A DNA stretch of 64,000 bases from Algoriphagus sediminis (GTDB taxonomy: Bacteria; Bacteroidota; Bacteroidia; Cytophagales; Cyclobacteriaceae), in the NCBI RefSeq assembly GCF_030403435.1, contig NZ_JAUEPH010000004.1, positions 124,001 through 188,000 of the forward strand, read 5' to 3'. This document shows positions 54,242 to 62,728 of the stretch, piece by piece. The notes under the pieces were generated by a model. The model did no database searches. It saw nothing but the letters and a program-made list of their open reading frames with translations, and had not been told where the DNA came from. Position 1 is the first letter of the stretch; each line of letters begins with the position of its first letter. The translations under genes were made by a program, and so were the position numbers.

Positions 54242-54381
54242 TAAGATTTGATTGGTTTGGTTTCGAGTAAAATTTAAAATCCAAGACTAAAACTACCCCT
54301 ATATAACATTTGTCACCAAACAATCGTGAACTCTATGTGTATTTTTATGTAAACAAACATTAACCGACAAATCGAATTATT

Positions 54382-55017
54382 ATGGCACTAAGACTTGGTG
54401 ATACTGCACCTAATTTTCAAGCAGAAACTTCAGAAGGATACATAGATTTTTATGAATATCTAGGGGACGGATGGGGAATTTTATTTTCTCATCCAGCTGA
54501 TTATACCCCTGTATGTACTACCGAACTGGGAAGTGTGGCGAGATTAAAAGATGAATTCGCGAAGCGAAACACGAAAGTCATGGCACTCAGTGTGGACGGG
54601 CTGGAAAGCCATAAAGGCTGGATTTCTGATATTAATGAAACCCAAAATACGGAAGTGAATTTTCCAATTATAGCAGATGAGGATAGGAAGGTTTCTGAAT
54701 TATATGATATGATTCATCCAAACTCAGATGAGAACTTTACCGTCCGCTCGGTTTTTGTGATTGGAAATGATAAAAAAATTAAACTGATCATTACTTATCC
54801 AGCGAGCACAGGGAGGAATTTTGATGAACTGCTTAGGGTAATTGATTCCCTGCAGCTTACTGCAAATTATTCTGTAGCTACTCCAGCCAATTGGAAACAA
54901 GGAGAAGATGTGGTAGTCTCTCCGGCCATAAAGACGGAAGATATTCCAGCAAAATTCCCCAAAGGTCATAAGGTGATCAAACCATATTTAAGAACTACTC
55001 CTCAACCTGATCTCTAA
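54382..55017 (+). CDS. 1-Cys peroxiredoxin (Prx6 type)
   Basis: Reduces hydrogen peroxide and alkyl hydroperoxides. The peroxidatic Cys is in HPADYTPVCTTELG at residue 45, and Arg sits in the conserved FTVRSVFVIGNDKK region. The length of 211 residues and the C-terminal arm after about 165 fit the 1-Cys Prx6 group rather than AhpC; no resolving Cys is seen. A single-gene unit; a terminator follows. Confidence 0.93.
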   Translation: MALRLGDTAPNFQAETSEGYIDFYEYLGDGWGILFSHPADYTPVCTTELGSVARLKDEFAKRNTKVMALSVDGLESHKGWISDINETQNTEVNFPIIADEDRKVSELYDMIHPNSDENFTVRSVFVIGNDKKIKLIITYPASTGRNFDELLRVIDSLQLTANYSVATPANWKQGEDVVVSPAIKTEDIPAKFPKGHKVIKPYLRTTPQPDL

Positions 55018-55022
55018 AATTT

Positions 55023-55043
55023 GCCCCGAAAGGGGCTTTTTTT
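55023..55043 (+). terminator. Terminator between peroxiredoxin and TRAP genes
   Basis: GCCCC-GAAA-GGGGC with a stable tetraloop, followed by seven T. The last bases overlap the convergent dctM stop codon. Confidence 0.9.
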
Positions 55044-56340
55044 ATAACAAATCGAAAAGTCTGGGTAGGAATAAAGAAAGCTCTGGAAAAACCATTAATA
55101 AAATCAGGGCGAATATCATGGCTAAAAAAAAAGGTACCATGGGCCTTAAAACCTTGGTTAGACTTGTCTTTGCTATGGTTACACCAACAAAAAGTAAGGA
55201 TCCCACCGGTGGAGTACACAATCCGATACAAAGATTAAAAACCATCATTATTCCAAAATGAACTGGGTCTATCCCGATTTTGGTCACTACAGGTAGAAAA
55301 ATGGGTGTAAAGATTAAAACGGCTGGAGTGATATCCATAAAGACTCCGACGGCCAATAGTATCAAATTGATCACAATCAGGATCATCCATTTATTATCAC
55401 TGAAGCCTACCATGAAATCACTAATCATTTGTGGGATATTTTCACTCGACAAAACCCAAGACATGCTCATGGAGGAGCCAATAAGGAGCAACACAACAGA
55501 AGTGGTTTCTGCTGATTTTAAAAGCACTTTCGGAAGCCTTTTCAATTCGAGCTCATTGTAGAGGAAAGCTAAAATAAGGGTATAGACAACAGCAATTGCA
55601 CTAGCCTCCGTGGCAGTAAAAACTCCACCAACAATACCCCCGATTACTATAAAAAGAAGAAGTAAACTAGGTACCGCTCTCCAGAATTTAATCCCAAGCT
55701 CCTTCCAGCCTACAGTCTCGCCCATAGGCAGCTTATTTTTTCGAATGAAAATGGTTGCTGTCAACATTAGTACCAGCCCTACAATAAGTCCAGGGATGTA
55801 GCCCGCCAAAAAAAGTGCAGCAATTGAAATTCCTCCGCTCGCCAGTGAATACACGATTAGAATATTCGAAGGCGGAATGATTAACCCAGTGGTAGAAGAT
55901 GTAATATTGACGGCAGCACCCAGTTCCTTTGGATACCCTTCCTTTTGCATTCGCTCACCAAGAATTCCACCTATGGCAGAGGCTGCAGCTGCTGCTGATC
56001 CAGCAATCGCTCCAAAAAGCATAGCCGCTATTACATTGACATAGAGTAAGCCACCCGGTAGTTTACCTGTTAGGGCCTTTGCAAAATCAATCAGGCGATT
56101 TGCTATGCCTCCCCGATTCATAATTTCTCCTGCCAGAATAAAAAAGGGTATTGCCAGAAGGCTAAAGCTATCCAAACCAGTCGCCATACGCTGTGCAATC
56201 GTAGTGTATGCTGGCATTATAGGAATGGAAACCAAAAGTGTAAGGAAGCTGGAAATACCTAAACTCCAGGCCACAGGAACTCCCAAAATCAAAAGAGTAA
56301 GAAAGCTCAAAACCAAAACTGCAATACTAATCCATTCCAT
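55042..56340 (-). CDS. dctM: TRAP transporter large permease
   Basis: 432 residues with about 12 to 13 membrane helices; the DctM signatures GAIAGSAAAAASAIGGIL and NLCIGLCTPPVGS are clear. It forms the sodium- or proton-coupled channel of a TRAP system for an organic acid. It overlaps the DctQ gene by one base. Linkage to uronate genes points to a hexuronate substrate. Confidence 0.93.
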   Translation of the reverse strand: MEWISIAVLVLSFLTLLILGVPVAWSLGISSFLTLLVSIPIMPAYTTIAQRMATGLDSFSLLAIPFFILAGEIMNRGGIANRLIDFAKALTGKLPGGLLYVNVIAAMLFGAIAGSAAAAASAIGGILGERMQKEGYPKELGAAVNITSSTTGLIIPPSNILIVYSLASGGISIAALFLAGYIPGLIVGLVLMLTATIFIRKNKLPMGETVGWKELGIKFWRAVPSLLLLFIVIGGIVGGVFTATEASAIAVVYTLILAFLYNELELKRLPKVLLKSAETTSVVLLLIGSSMSMSWVLSSENIPQMISDFMVGFSDNKWMILIVINLILLAVGVFMDITPAVLIFTPIFLPVVTKIGIDPVHFGIMMVFNLCIGLCTPPVGSLLFVGVTIAKTSLTKVLRPMVPFFLAMIFALILLMVFPELSLFLPRLFDLL

Positions 56341-56807
56341 CAGGCATACTTGGTTTTGATGGACACAAGGAATAAACCATGATAGATCATGACCATTACG
56401 CCAGATATGGGAATCATAAGGTATATCCAGGATAGGGGCACCTGGAGGGTAGCAGTTCTTTGGTCAAGTATTTCCGTGATATAAACCAGGTTTCCTCCTC
56501 CTGCGACCATGACAATGGCAGCAAAAAGAATAATTACGGAATGAATAAAATATTGAAGAATCCGGGCTTTTTTTCCCTGTAATTTTGAAGGAAGAATATC
56601 AATCGCCAGATGTCCATTTCGACCAGAAACATATGCGGCACCGAGTAGCCCTAACCAAACCAACAAATATCTGGCTACCTCATCAGTCCATGAACTAGGA
56701 TCTCCAAAAATATAGCGTGAAACCACTTGCCAGGTAACATTGATTACCATTAATCCCATCAAAACAACAATGCTGGTTCCCAGAACCTTATCGAGCTTTT
56801 CTTTCAT
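56340..56807 (-). CDS. dctQ: TRAP transporter small permease
   Basis: 155 residues with four membrane helices (10-35, 48-62, 85-108, 125-150). The DctQ motif SRYIFGDPSSWTDEVARYLLVW is present at about 31-52. It bridges the large permease and the binding protein. It overlaps dctM by one base and dctP by four, so the three are translationally coupled. Confidence 0.92.
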   Translation of the reverse strand: MKEKLDKVLGTSIVVLMGLMVINVTWQVVSRYIFGDPSSWTDEVARYLLVWLGLLGAAYVSGRNGHLAIDILPSKLQGKKARILQYFIHSVIILFAAIVMVAGGGNLVYITEILDQRTATLQVPLSWIYLMIPISGVMVMIYHGLFLVSIKTKYA

Positions 56808-57775
56808 TTCACTTCCTGAATTTGATCAATTAAAACTGCCAATTCAGGGTTTGTCAATTTAACCTCTTCATACATTTGACTTACTTCCTCTCTGAATGGG
56901 TCTTTTTCTGGATAAGAAATAATTACGCCTGCTTTTTGTACTTCTTCTAAAGATTCCTTCACCGATGCCGCCCAAAGCTCGTATTGATAGTCCGCTGACT
57001 CATCCGCTGCTTCCTGAAGCCAAACCCTTTCCTGCTCATTCAGTTTCTCCCAGACTTTTGTCGAGACCAAAACCACATCAGGGATCGCTGTGTGTTCATC
57101 GATGGAATAGTACTTACAGATTTCATAGTGACGAGAATTGTAAAAACTAGGAGGATTATTCTCAGCCCCATCCACTACTCCTTGTTGTAAGGCGGTGTAA
57201 AGCTCACCATAGGAAACAGGCGTTGGAGACCCTCCCATGGCTCTAACCATATTGATGGCCATGTTAGATTCCATCACACGAATCTTGAGTCCTTCGAGAT
57301 CATCGGGACTCTGAATGGGGGCTTCGATACTATAAAAACTCCTTTTTCCTGCATCATAAAAACAAAGTCCCCTCAACCAGTATCTTTGTGAACCAAGCAG
57401 TAGATTCCTCCCAATTTCCCCTTTCAGAACCTTATTCATATGATCATCATCTCTAAAAAGGTAAGGCAAGCCCAGAACTTGTATCTCTGGTGAAAAGGCT
57501 TCTAAAGATGCAGCAGAGACCTTTGTCATACCCACACTTCCTATTTGCAAAAGCTCTAAAAGTTCTCTCTCAGTTCCTAGTTGCTGATTTGGATAAACCT
57601 TCACCAAGATCTTTCCTCCTGACTTTTCCTCAAGTTGTTTACCTAGAAAAACCATCGCCTCATGTACTGGATGAGTTGTAACCTGAGCATGACCCATTTT
57701 GATGATTTTAACCTTGGATTCTGGGCCACAGGCAAAGCATAAAAGTGCAATTATGGGAATAAAAATTCGTCTCAT
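56804..57775 (-). CDS. dctP: TRAP transporter substrate-binding lipoprotein
   Basis: 323 residues with a short signal and lipobox (FAC GPE at about 14-19), so lipid-anchored. The DctP motif QLGTERELLELLQIGSVGM and the Arg-containing LKIRVMESNMAINMVRAMGGSPTPVSYGELYTALQQG-type region (written here in parts: IRVMESN, GGSPTPVSYGELY) mark the family; the Arg of LKIR should bind the substrate carboxylate. Overlaps kdgA by ATGA. Substrate is inferred to be a hexuronate such as galacturonate. Confidence 0.92.
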   Translation of the reverse strand: MRRIFIPIIALLCFACGPESKVKIIKMGHAQVTTHPVHEAMVFLGKQLEEKSGGKILVKVYPNQQLGTERELLELLQIGSVGMTKVSAASLEAFSPEIQVLGLPYLFRDDDHMNKVLKGEIGRNLLLGSQRYWLRGLCFYDAGKRSFYSIEAPIQSPDDLEGLKIRVMESNMAINMVRAMGGSPTPVSYGELYTALQQGVVDGAENNPPSFYNSRHYEICKYYSIDEHTAIPDVVLVSTKVWEKLNEQERVWLQEAADESADYQYELWAASVKESLEEVQKAGVIISYPEKDPFREEVSQMYEEVKLTNPELAVLIDQIQEVK

Positions 57776-58443
57776 CTAGCTAATCGATATTCGGCTACGA
57801 TTTCCAATGCTCTCTTCATTTCCTTCTGAATAGTCCCAAAGTCTCCATTAGCAATCTTTGATTTGCTAATGAGTTGAGACCCCATTCCAAGGCAACACAC
57901 TCCTGCATCCAACCACTGCGTCATGCTTTCTGAAGTTGGTTCTACTCCACCTGTAGGAATTATTTCAATCGTGGGCAGTACAGCATGAACCGCCTTCACA
58001 AAAGCAGGTGTAAGAATATTTGCCGGGTATATTTTCACCAACTCAGCTCCTAATTCCTGTGCTTGAAAAACTTCAGTAACAGTGGCACAACCCGGCACCC
58101 AGGGAGTCTCATTTCTTTTGCAATAATCTCCTAATTCAGAACTCATGACTGGGGAAACAATGAACTCTGCTCCCATGTCTAGAAATTTCTCTGCCTCATA
58201 CCCATGATAAATAGTACCTATTCCTAAGGATAGACCAGGCATTTTGTCTGCTGCTTTTCGGACTTCAGGAAACACATCCGGAGCTTCTTTTCCCCGGTTT
58301 ACCATCTCTATGACCCGTATTCCGGCATCATAGGCAGTCTGAATAATTTTGACACAAATCTCAGGGTTGGGATGGAAAAAAATGGGCATGATTCCACCTG
58401 AATACATTTTGGCGATAAAAGCTGACTCTTTGTTTCTTCTCAT
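57772..58443 (-). CDS. eda: KDPG/KHG aldolase
   Basis: Cleaves 2-keto-3-deoxy-6-phosphogluconate to pyruvate and glyceraldehyde 3-phosphate. The Schiff-base lysine is in ELVKIYPAN near residue 137; the Glu in VIEMVNRG near 46 fits the catalytic glutamate. IIPTGGVEPT near 160 is the phosphate-binding stretch. The length of 223 residues is normal. It overlaps kdgK and dctP by ATGA, making an import-and-degrade operon. Confidence 0.93.
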   Translation of the reverse strand: MRRNKESAFIAKMYSGGIMPIFFHPNPEICVKIIQTAYDAGIRVIEMVNRGKEAPDVFPEVRKAADKMPGLSLGIGTIYHGYEAEKFLDMGAEFIVSPVMSSELGDYCKRNETPWVPGCATVTEVFQAQELGAELVKIYPANILTPAFVKAVHAVLPTIEIIPTGGVEPTSESMTQWLDAGVCCLGMGSQLISKSKIANGDFGTIQKEMKRALEIVAEYRLAR

Positions 58444-59423
58444 CTCTTTATTCTCCCGAAAGTTTCTTGATCAATTATTTCCTCCAATTCCTCTAATGAG
58501 CAATGAAGAACATCACCCGAAATACTATGCTTCATCACCGATGCAGCCACCCCTAGGGCAATAGCTTTTTCTTCACTTTCATTCAAAATACCATGAATCA
58601 AACCACCTGCAAAAGCATCCCCGGTCCCTACTCTGTCCACAATATGATTTAATTGATATTTCCTCGAATGGAATGACTTCTCTCTGGTAAAAAGCGAAGC
58701 CGAATATTCATTTTCAGATGCATTCAAGGACTGTCTTGTAGTTGCTGCTATCCATTGAAGCTTTGGAAGTTTTTCAAAAACCTCAGGGAATCCAACTCCT
58801 GTTTCCAAACCAAGACAAGTTTCGAAGTCTCTGGCCCCACCAATTATCATATCAGAATATGATAACAACTCAGGCATGATTTCATGTGGAGATTTTCCGT
58901 ATGCCCAGAGATTGCTTCTGTAGGATGGATCCGCTGAAACTTTTATCTCTCTTTCTTTGCATTCGGATAAAGCCTTTAGCGTAAAATCTGCTGCTTTCTG
59001 AGAAAGTGCTGGGGTTATTCCAGACCAATGAAACCAATCCACATTTTCAAAGACTTTGTCCCAATTCACATTCTTACAGACATTTTTTGCGAAAACTGAA
59101 TCTTTGCGATCATAAATGATTTTAGAACTTCTCTGCATGGCTCCATACTCAAGAAAATAAGTCCCAATTCTTCCGGGAAAATATTGAATGAAGCTCGTAT
59201 CTAGTCCATTTTTTCGAAGCTTAGAAACACAGGCCTCTCCAATTTCATGATTTGGAAAGGAGGAAAGAAAAGTGACATGATTGCCTAAACTTGCCAGGGT
59301 AGCACCAACATTTGCCTCAGAACCTCCAAATTCAATCTCGAAAGAAGAAGCCTGGAAAAACCTTTCATGATCCGGAGTACTCAGTCGTAACATTACCTCC
59401 CCGAGCGTCACAATTTTTTTCAT
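58440..59423 (-). CDS. kdgK: 2-dehydro-3-deoxygluconokinase (PfkB family)
   Basis: Phosphorylates 2-keto-3-deoxygluconate to KDPG. Starts at ATG 59423 (MKKIVTLGEVMLRLSTPDHERF), since the longer frame to 59519 adds only an unlikely leader that overlaps uxaA. The PfkB sites GGSEANVGATLASLG and DRVGTGDAFAGGLIHG (catalytic Asp in GTGDAF) are present. 327 residues. First gene of the minus-strand unit; 55 bases separate it from the divergent uxaA. Confidence 0.93.
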   Translation of the reverse strand: MKKIVTLGEVMLRLSTPDHERFFQASSFEIEFGGSEANVGATLASLGNHVTFLSSFPNHEIGEACVSKLRKNGLDTSFIQYFPGRIGTYFLEYGAMQRSSKIIYDRKDSVFAKNVCKNVNWDKVFENVDWFHWSGITPALSQKAADFTLKALSECKEREIKVSADPSYRSNLWAYGKSPHEIMPELLSYSDMIIGGARDFETCLGLETGVGFPEVFEKLPKLQWIAATTRQSLNASENEYSASLFTREKSFHSRKYQLNHIVDRVGTGDAFAGGLIHGILNESEEKAIALGVAASVMKHSISGDVLHCSLEELEEIIDQETFGRIKR

Positions 59424-59478
59424 CTGGGCTTCTTTTTCTATAATTTGATTGATGAATCCAAGATAAGGAAATCTGTCA

Positions 59479-61089
59479 ATGAATAACAAAGCCTTGCAAT
59501 TACATGAAGAAGACGACATAGCTGTCGCTTTAAAAAACTTATCCCAAGGTGAAATGGTAGTACTGGGGAATTTCGAGCTTGAGCTTAAAGAAGAAATCCC
59601 AGCAAAGCATAAGTTCGCAATGCGTAATTTGGCTAAGGGTCAAAATGTAATCATGTACGGGGAAATAGTGGGTCAGGCTACTAAAGAAATTAGCAAAGGA
59701 GCTGCTATCACACGAGATAATATAATCCATGAATCGAGTAAGTTTTCGATCCGGGAATCGAATTATGTCTGGAAGGCCCCTGCGGGATTAGAACGTACTT
59801 TCCTCGGCTACAAACGAGAAGATGGTCAGGTAGGGACAGCTAATTATTGGTTGGTTTTTCCTCTGGTTTTTTGCGAAAATAAAAATATTGAAACCCTGAA
59901 AGAGGCATTTGAAATTGCGCTGGGATACAGAAAACCCAATCCTTTTTTGAATCATGTTCTAGCTAACCTTCAAAATCAAGATTCAATATCAGAAAAAACT
60001 CCTTTTATAGAATTCGAATCTCCTTTTGAAAATGTGGATGGCATCCGGTTTATCACTCACCAACTAGGATGTGGTGGCACTCGCCAAGATGCGCAAACCT
60101 TATGTCATTTATTGGCCGGATATGTGAACAACCCGAATATTGCTGGAGCGACGGTTCTGAGCCTGGGTTGCCAAAATGCGGAATTTCAAATTTTCCAGGA
60201 CAGATTAAACGAGATTCAAAAACCTTACTCTAAGCCTGTCTACCTATGTGAGCAGCAGCATTTTGGAACTACTGAAGCCTTTTTGAAAGCTGCCATAGAA
60301 AAAACCATTATTGGACTAAAGGAGGCAAATGAGGTATCCAGAACCCCTCAGCCCATTTCCAAATTGGTGATTGGCCTGGAATGTGGTGGTTCAGATGGGT
60401 TTTCAGGAATTTCAGCAAACCCAACCTTGGGCAGAGTCAGTGATTTGGTTATTGCTTCCGGAGGCTCCGCAATACTTTCAGAGTTCCCAGAGCTTTTTGG
60501 TGCAGAGCAAAACTTAATTGATCGCTGTTTATCTATCGACCTCGCAGAAAAGTTTGCAAAACTTATGTCTTCATATAATGAGAGGGCGAAATCCGTTGGA
60601 AGTGGTTTTGATATGAATCCAAGTCCGGGAAATATCAAAGATGGACTTATTACTGATGCCATGAAATCTCTCGGTGCAGCAAAAAAGGGAGGTTTAGCAC
60701 CTATAAGCGATGTTTTAGATTACACAGAATACGTCAAGAAACCAGGATTAAACCTTCTATGTACCCCTGGAAATGATGTGGAAAGCACTACCGGACTTGC
60801 CGGGTCGGGAGCGAATTTGATCCTGTTCTCCACAGGACTTGGCACCCCTACTGGAAATCCAATTTGTCCCGTGATCAAAGTTTCCTCAAATACTCAGGTG
60901 AAAAGCAGGATGAGTGACATCATTGATTTTGATACTGGCGAAATTATCACGGGGTCCAAATCTGTGAATAAAATGGGTGATGAATTAATGGATTTTGTCA
61001 TTGAAGTAGCTAGCGGAAGCCGAAAAGCAAAAGCTGACTTGAATTCCAATTTTGATTTTATCCCCTGGAAAAGAGGAGTATCCCTTTAA
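59479..61089 (+). CDS. uxaA: Altronate dehydratase
   Basis: Dehydrates altronate to 2-keto-3-deoxygluconate. Order: N-terminal SAF-like domain (about 1-85), then the large altronate-dehydratase domain with RTFLGYKREDGQVGTANYW, HQLGCGGTRQD and TTGLAGSGANLILFSTGLG. Cys residues in CGGTRQD and LGCQN are candidates for the metal site. The length of 536 residues is standard for the full enzyme. Its product is the substrate of the divergent kdgK. The 3' end overlaps the DUF1330 gene by four bases. Confidence 0.93.
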   Translation: MNNKALQLHEEDDIAVALKNLSQGEMVVLGNFELELKEEIPAKHKFAMRNLAKGQNVIMYGEIVGQATKEISKGAAITRDNIIHESSKFSIRESNYVWKAPAGLERTFLGYKREDGQVGTANYWLVFPLVFCENKNIETLKEAFEIALGYRKPNPFLNHVLANLQNQDSISEKTPFIEFESPFENVDGIRFITHQLGCGGTRQDAQTLCHLLAGYVNNPNIAGATVLSLGCQNAEFQIFQDRLNEIQKPYSKPVYLCEQQHFGTTEAFLKAAIEKTIIGLKEANEVSRTPQPISKLVIGLECGGSDGFSGISANPTLGRVSDLVIASGGSAILSEFPELFGAEQNLIDRCLSIDLAEKFAKLMSSYNERAKSVGSGFDMNPSPGNIKDGLITDAMKSLGAAKKGGLAPISDVLDYTEYVKKPGLNLLCTPGNDVESTTGLAGSGANLILFSTGLGTPTGNPICPVIKVSSNTQVKSRMSDIIDFDTGEIITGSKSVNKMGDELMDFVIEVASGSRKAKADLNSNFDFIPWKRGVSL

Positions 61090-61370
61090 ACCTCAACCAA
61101 TAATAAGCGCCCATTAGAGGCTTTGGTCCGTAACCCCCTGACAGCTTGATAGTCTTCAGAATCATACCATTTTTGGGCAGCTTCTGCACTTTCAAATTTT
61201 AACAAGACAAGCCTATCCTCCTCCCATTTTCCCTCGAGAACTTTTACCTCTTGTCCACGAATAACAAACTCTCCTCCATGTTTTTGTAGGGTTTCAGGAG
61301 TTTTACTCGCATATTGTTTGTAGACCTCAGGGTCCTTAATTGTAATTTCAGCTAAAACGAAAGCAGGCAT
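61086..61370 (-). CDS. DUF1330 family protein
   Basis: 94 residues, single ferredoxin-like domain. AFVLAEITIKDPEVYKQYASKTPETLQKHGGEFVIRG is the family start (seen here in overlapping parts), and VLLKFESAEAAQKWYDSEDYQAVRGLR the end, as in DUF1330. Function unknown. It lies inside the hexuronate locus but on the opposite strand between uxaA and uxaB; its start is only 14 bases from the divergent uxaB start. Confidence 0.9.
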   Translation of the reverse strand: MPAFVLAEITIKDPEVYKQYASKTPETLQKHGGEFVIRGQEVKVLEGKWEEDRLVLLKFESAEAAQKWYDSEDYQAVRGLRTKASNGRLLLVEV

Positions 61371-61384
61371 TTTAATTTTATTTT

Positions 61385-62728
61385 GTGAGTGAATCGAATA
61401 TAAATGTAATCCAATTTGGAACAGGAAATTTTTTACGTGGATTTATTGAGCCTTTATTTCAAAAGCTCAAAGATGACGCTTTATGGGAACCAAAAATTGC
61501 CCTAGTTCAATCCACCAACTCCAATTCAATTAAAAGACTAGAGGAAACTAACTTCAATTATCCCTTGTGGCTGGCAGGATTAAAAGATGGAAATGAGATC
61601 AATGAAGAACTTCAAATCAATGTCATAAGGCAAGGAATCAAACTTCCAGATCAGCAAAATGACTTCTTTAAACTTGCTGAATCCAATGATTTAGAGTTTG
61701 TGATTTCCAATGTGACGGAAGCTGGATTCAAACTTGAAACGGAAAAAGATTATCCTACTTTTCCGAATAGTTTTCCAGCTCGACTTACCCACTTCCTTTA
61801 TAGACGCTTTGAATTTTTTAAAGGAGATAACACAAAAGGACTCTATTTTTTGCCATGTGAGCTAATCAAAAATAATGGAGATAAACTCCGGGAGATGATT
61901 CTGGAGCAATCCAAAATTTGGGGGCTCTCTGAGGAGTTTGAAGTTTGGGTCATAGATTCAAATTTATTTTATAATACATTGGTAGATAGAATAATAACTG
62001 GTTTACCTTCAAATAGCACTTTAGAAAAGTATGGCCCCAATTCAAAATTTCATCCCTCAAGAGTTCAGGGAGAACCTTATTTCTTTTTTGGCATTGAGGA
62101 AAGGAAAGGAAGTCATCAAGAGACTATTCTGCACCACCCTGCTCTACCGATCACTTTTACCGAAAGCCTAACTCCCTTTTCTCTTCGAAAAGTTCGAATT
62201 TTAAATGGTGCTCATATAGCCATGGTTGCCTTGGGACTTCCACATGTGATCAAAACCGTAAGTGAATTCATGAATAATAAGGAGCTATTTGCTTTTTTGA
62301 AGGAAATGATCTTGTTAGAGGTTATTCCAATTCTCCCTTTGCCAAAGCAAGAACTGGAAGAATACATGCTTGAAATATTTGATCGTTTTAGAAATCCATT
62401 TATCGAACATAAGCTGAATAGTATTGCCCTTAATTCCATCGCAAAACTCTCACCCAGAATATTGGCTTCTATTCGAGATTACTATGACCAAACGCAAGCT
62501 CTACCCGAAAAGCTTACGGAAGTTTTTACTCTGACTGTCCAACGGTATATGAAAAATCCTGAATCAATTCAGGATACGGAGCAGATTAAGCAAATTTTTT
62601 CTGAGGCAAGAGCTATAAAAAACCCGGAGGACCAAGCAGAATTTTTACTTGGTCATCCGGAACTGTGGTCTTTTGGCCTTTCATATCTGAAAGGTCTTAA
62701 GTCAAAACTCTCTGCCAGAATTGGATAA
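61385..62728 (+). CDS. uxaB: Tagaturonate reductase
   Basis: NADH-dependent reduction of tagaturonate to altronate. A mannitol-dehydrogenase-type protein with the N-terminal NVIQFGTGNFLRGFIEP and the C-terminal FSLRKVRILNGAHIAMVALG. The start is GTG at 61385 (MSESNI). 447 residues. The enzyme upstream in the pathway, UxaC uronate isomerase, is not in the window. The stop directly abuts the TolC gene stop on the other strand. Confidence 0.92.
   Translation: MSESNINVIQFGTGNFLRGFIEPLFQKLKDDALWEPKIALVQSTNSNSIKRLEETNFNYPLWLAGLKDGNEINEELQINVIRQGIKLPDQQNDFFKLAESNDLEFVISNVTEAGFKLETEKDYPTFPNSFPARLTHFLYRRFEFFKGDNTKGLYFLPCELIKNNGDKLREMILEQSKIWGLSEEFEVWVIDSNLFYNTLVDRIITGLPSNSTLEKYGPNSKFHPSRVQGEPYFFFGIEERKGSHQETILHHPALPITFTESLTPFSLRKVRILNGAHIAMVALGLPHVIKTVSEFMNNKELFAFLKEMILLEVIPILPLPKQELEEYMLEIFDRFRNPFIEHKLNSIALNSIAKLSPRILASIRDYYDQTQALPEKLTEVFTLTVQRYMKNPESIQDTEQIKQIFSEARAIKNPEDQAEFLLGHPELWSFGLSYLKGLKSKLSARIG

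Noticed and set aside
59424..59519. Long N-terminal extension of the KDG kinase
   Set aside because: The extension overlaps the uxaA start region and lacks family similarity; the PfkB fold begins at the ATG at 59423.
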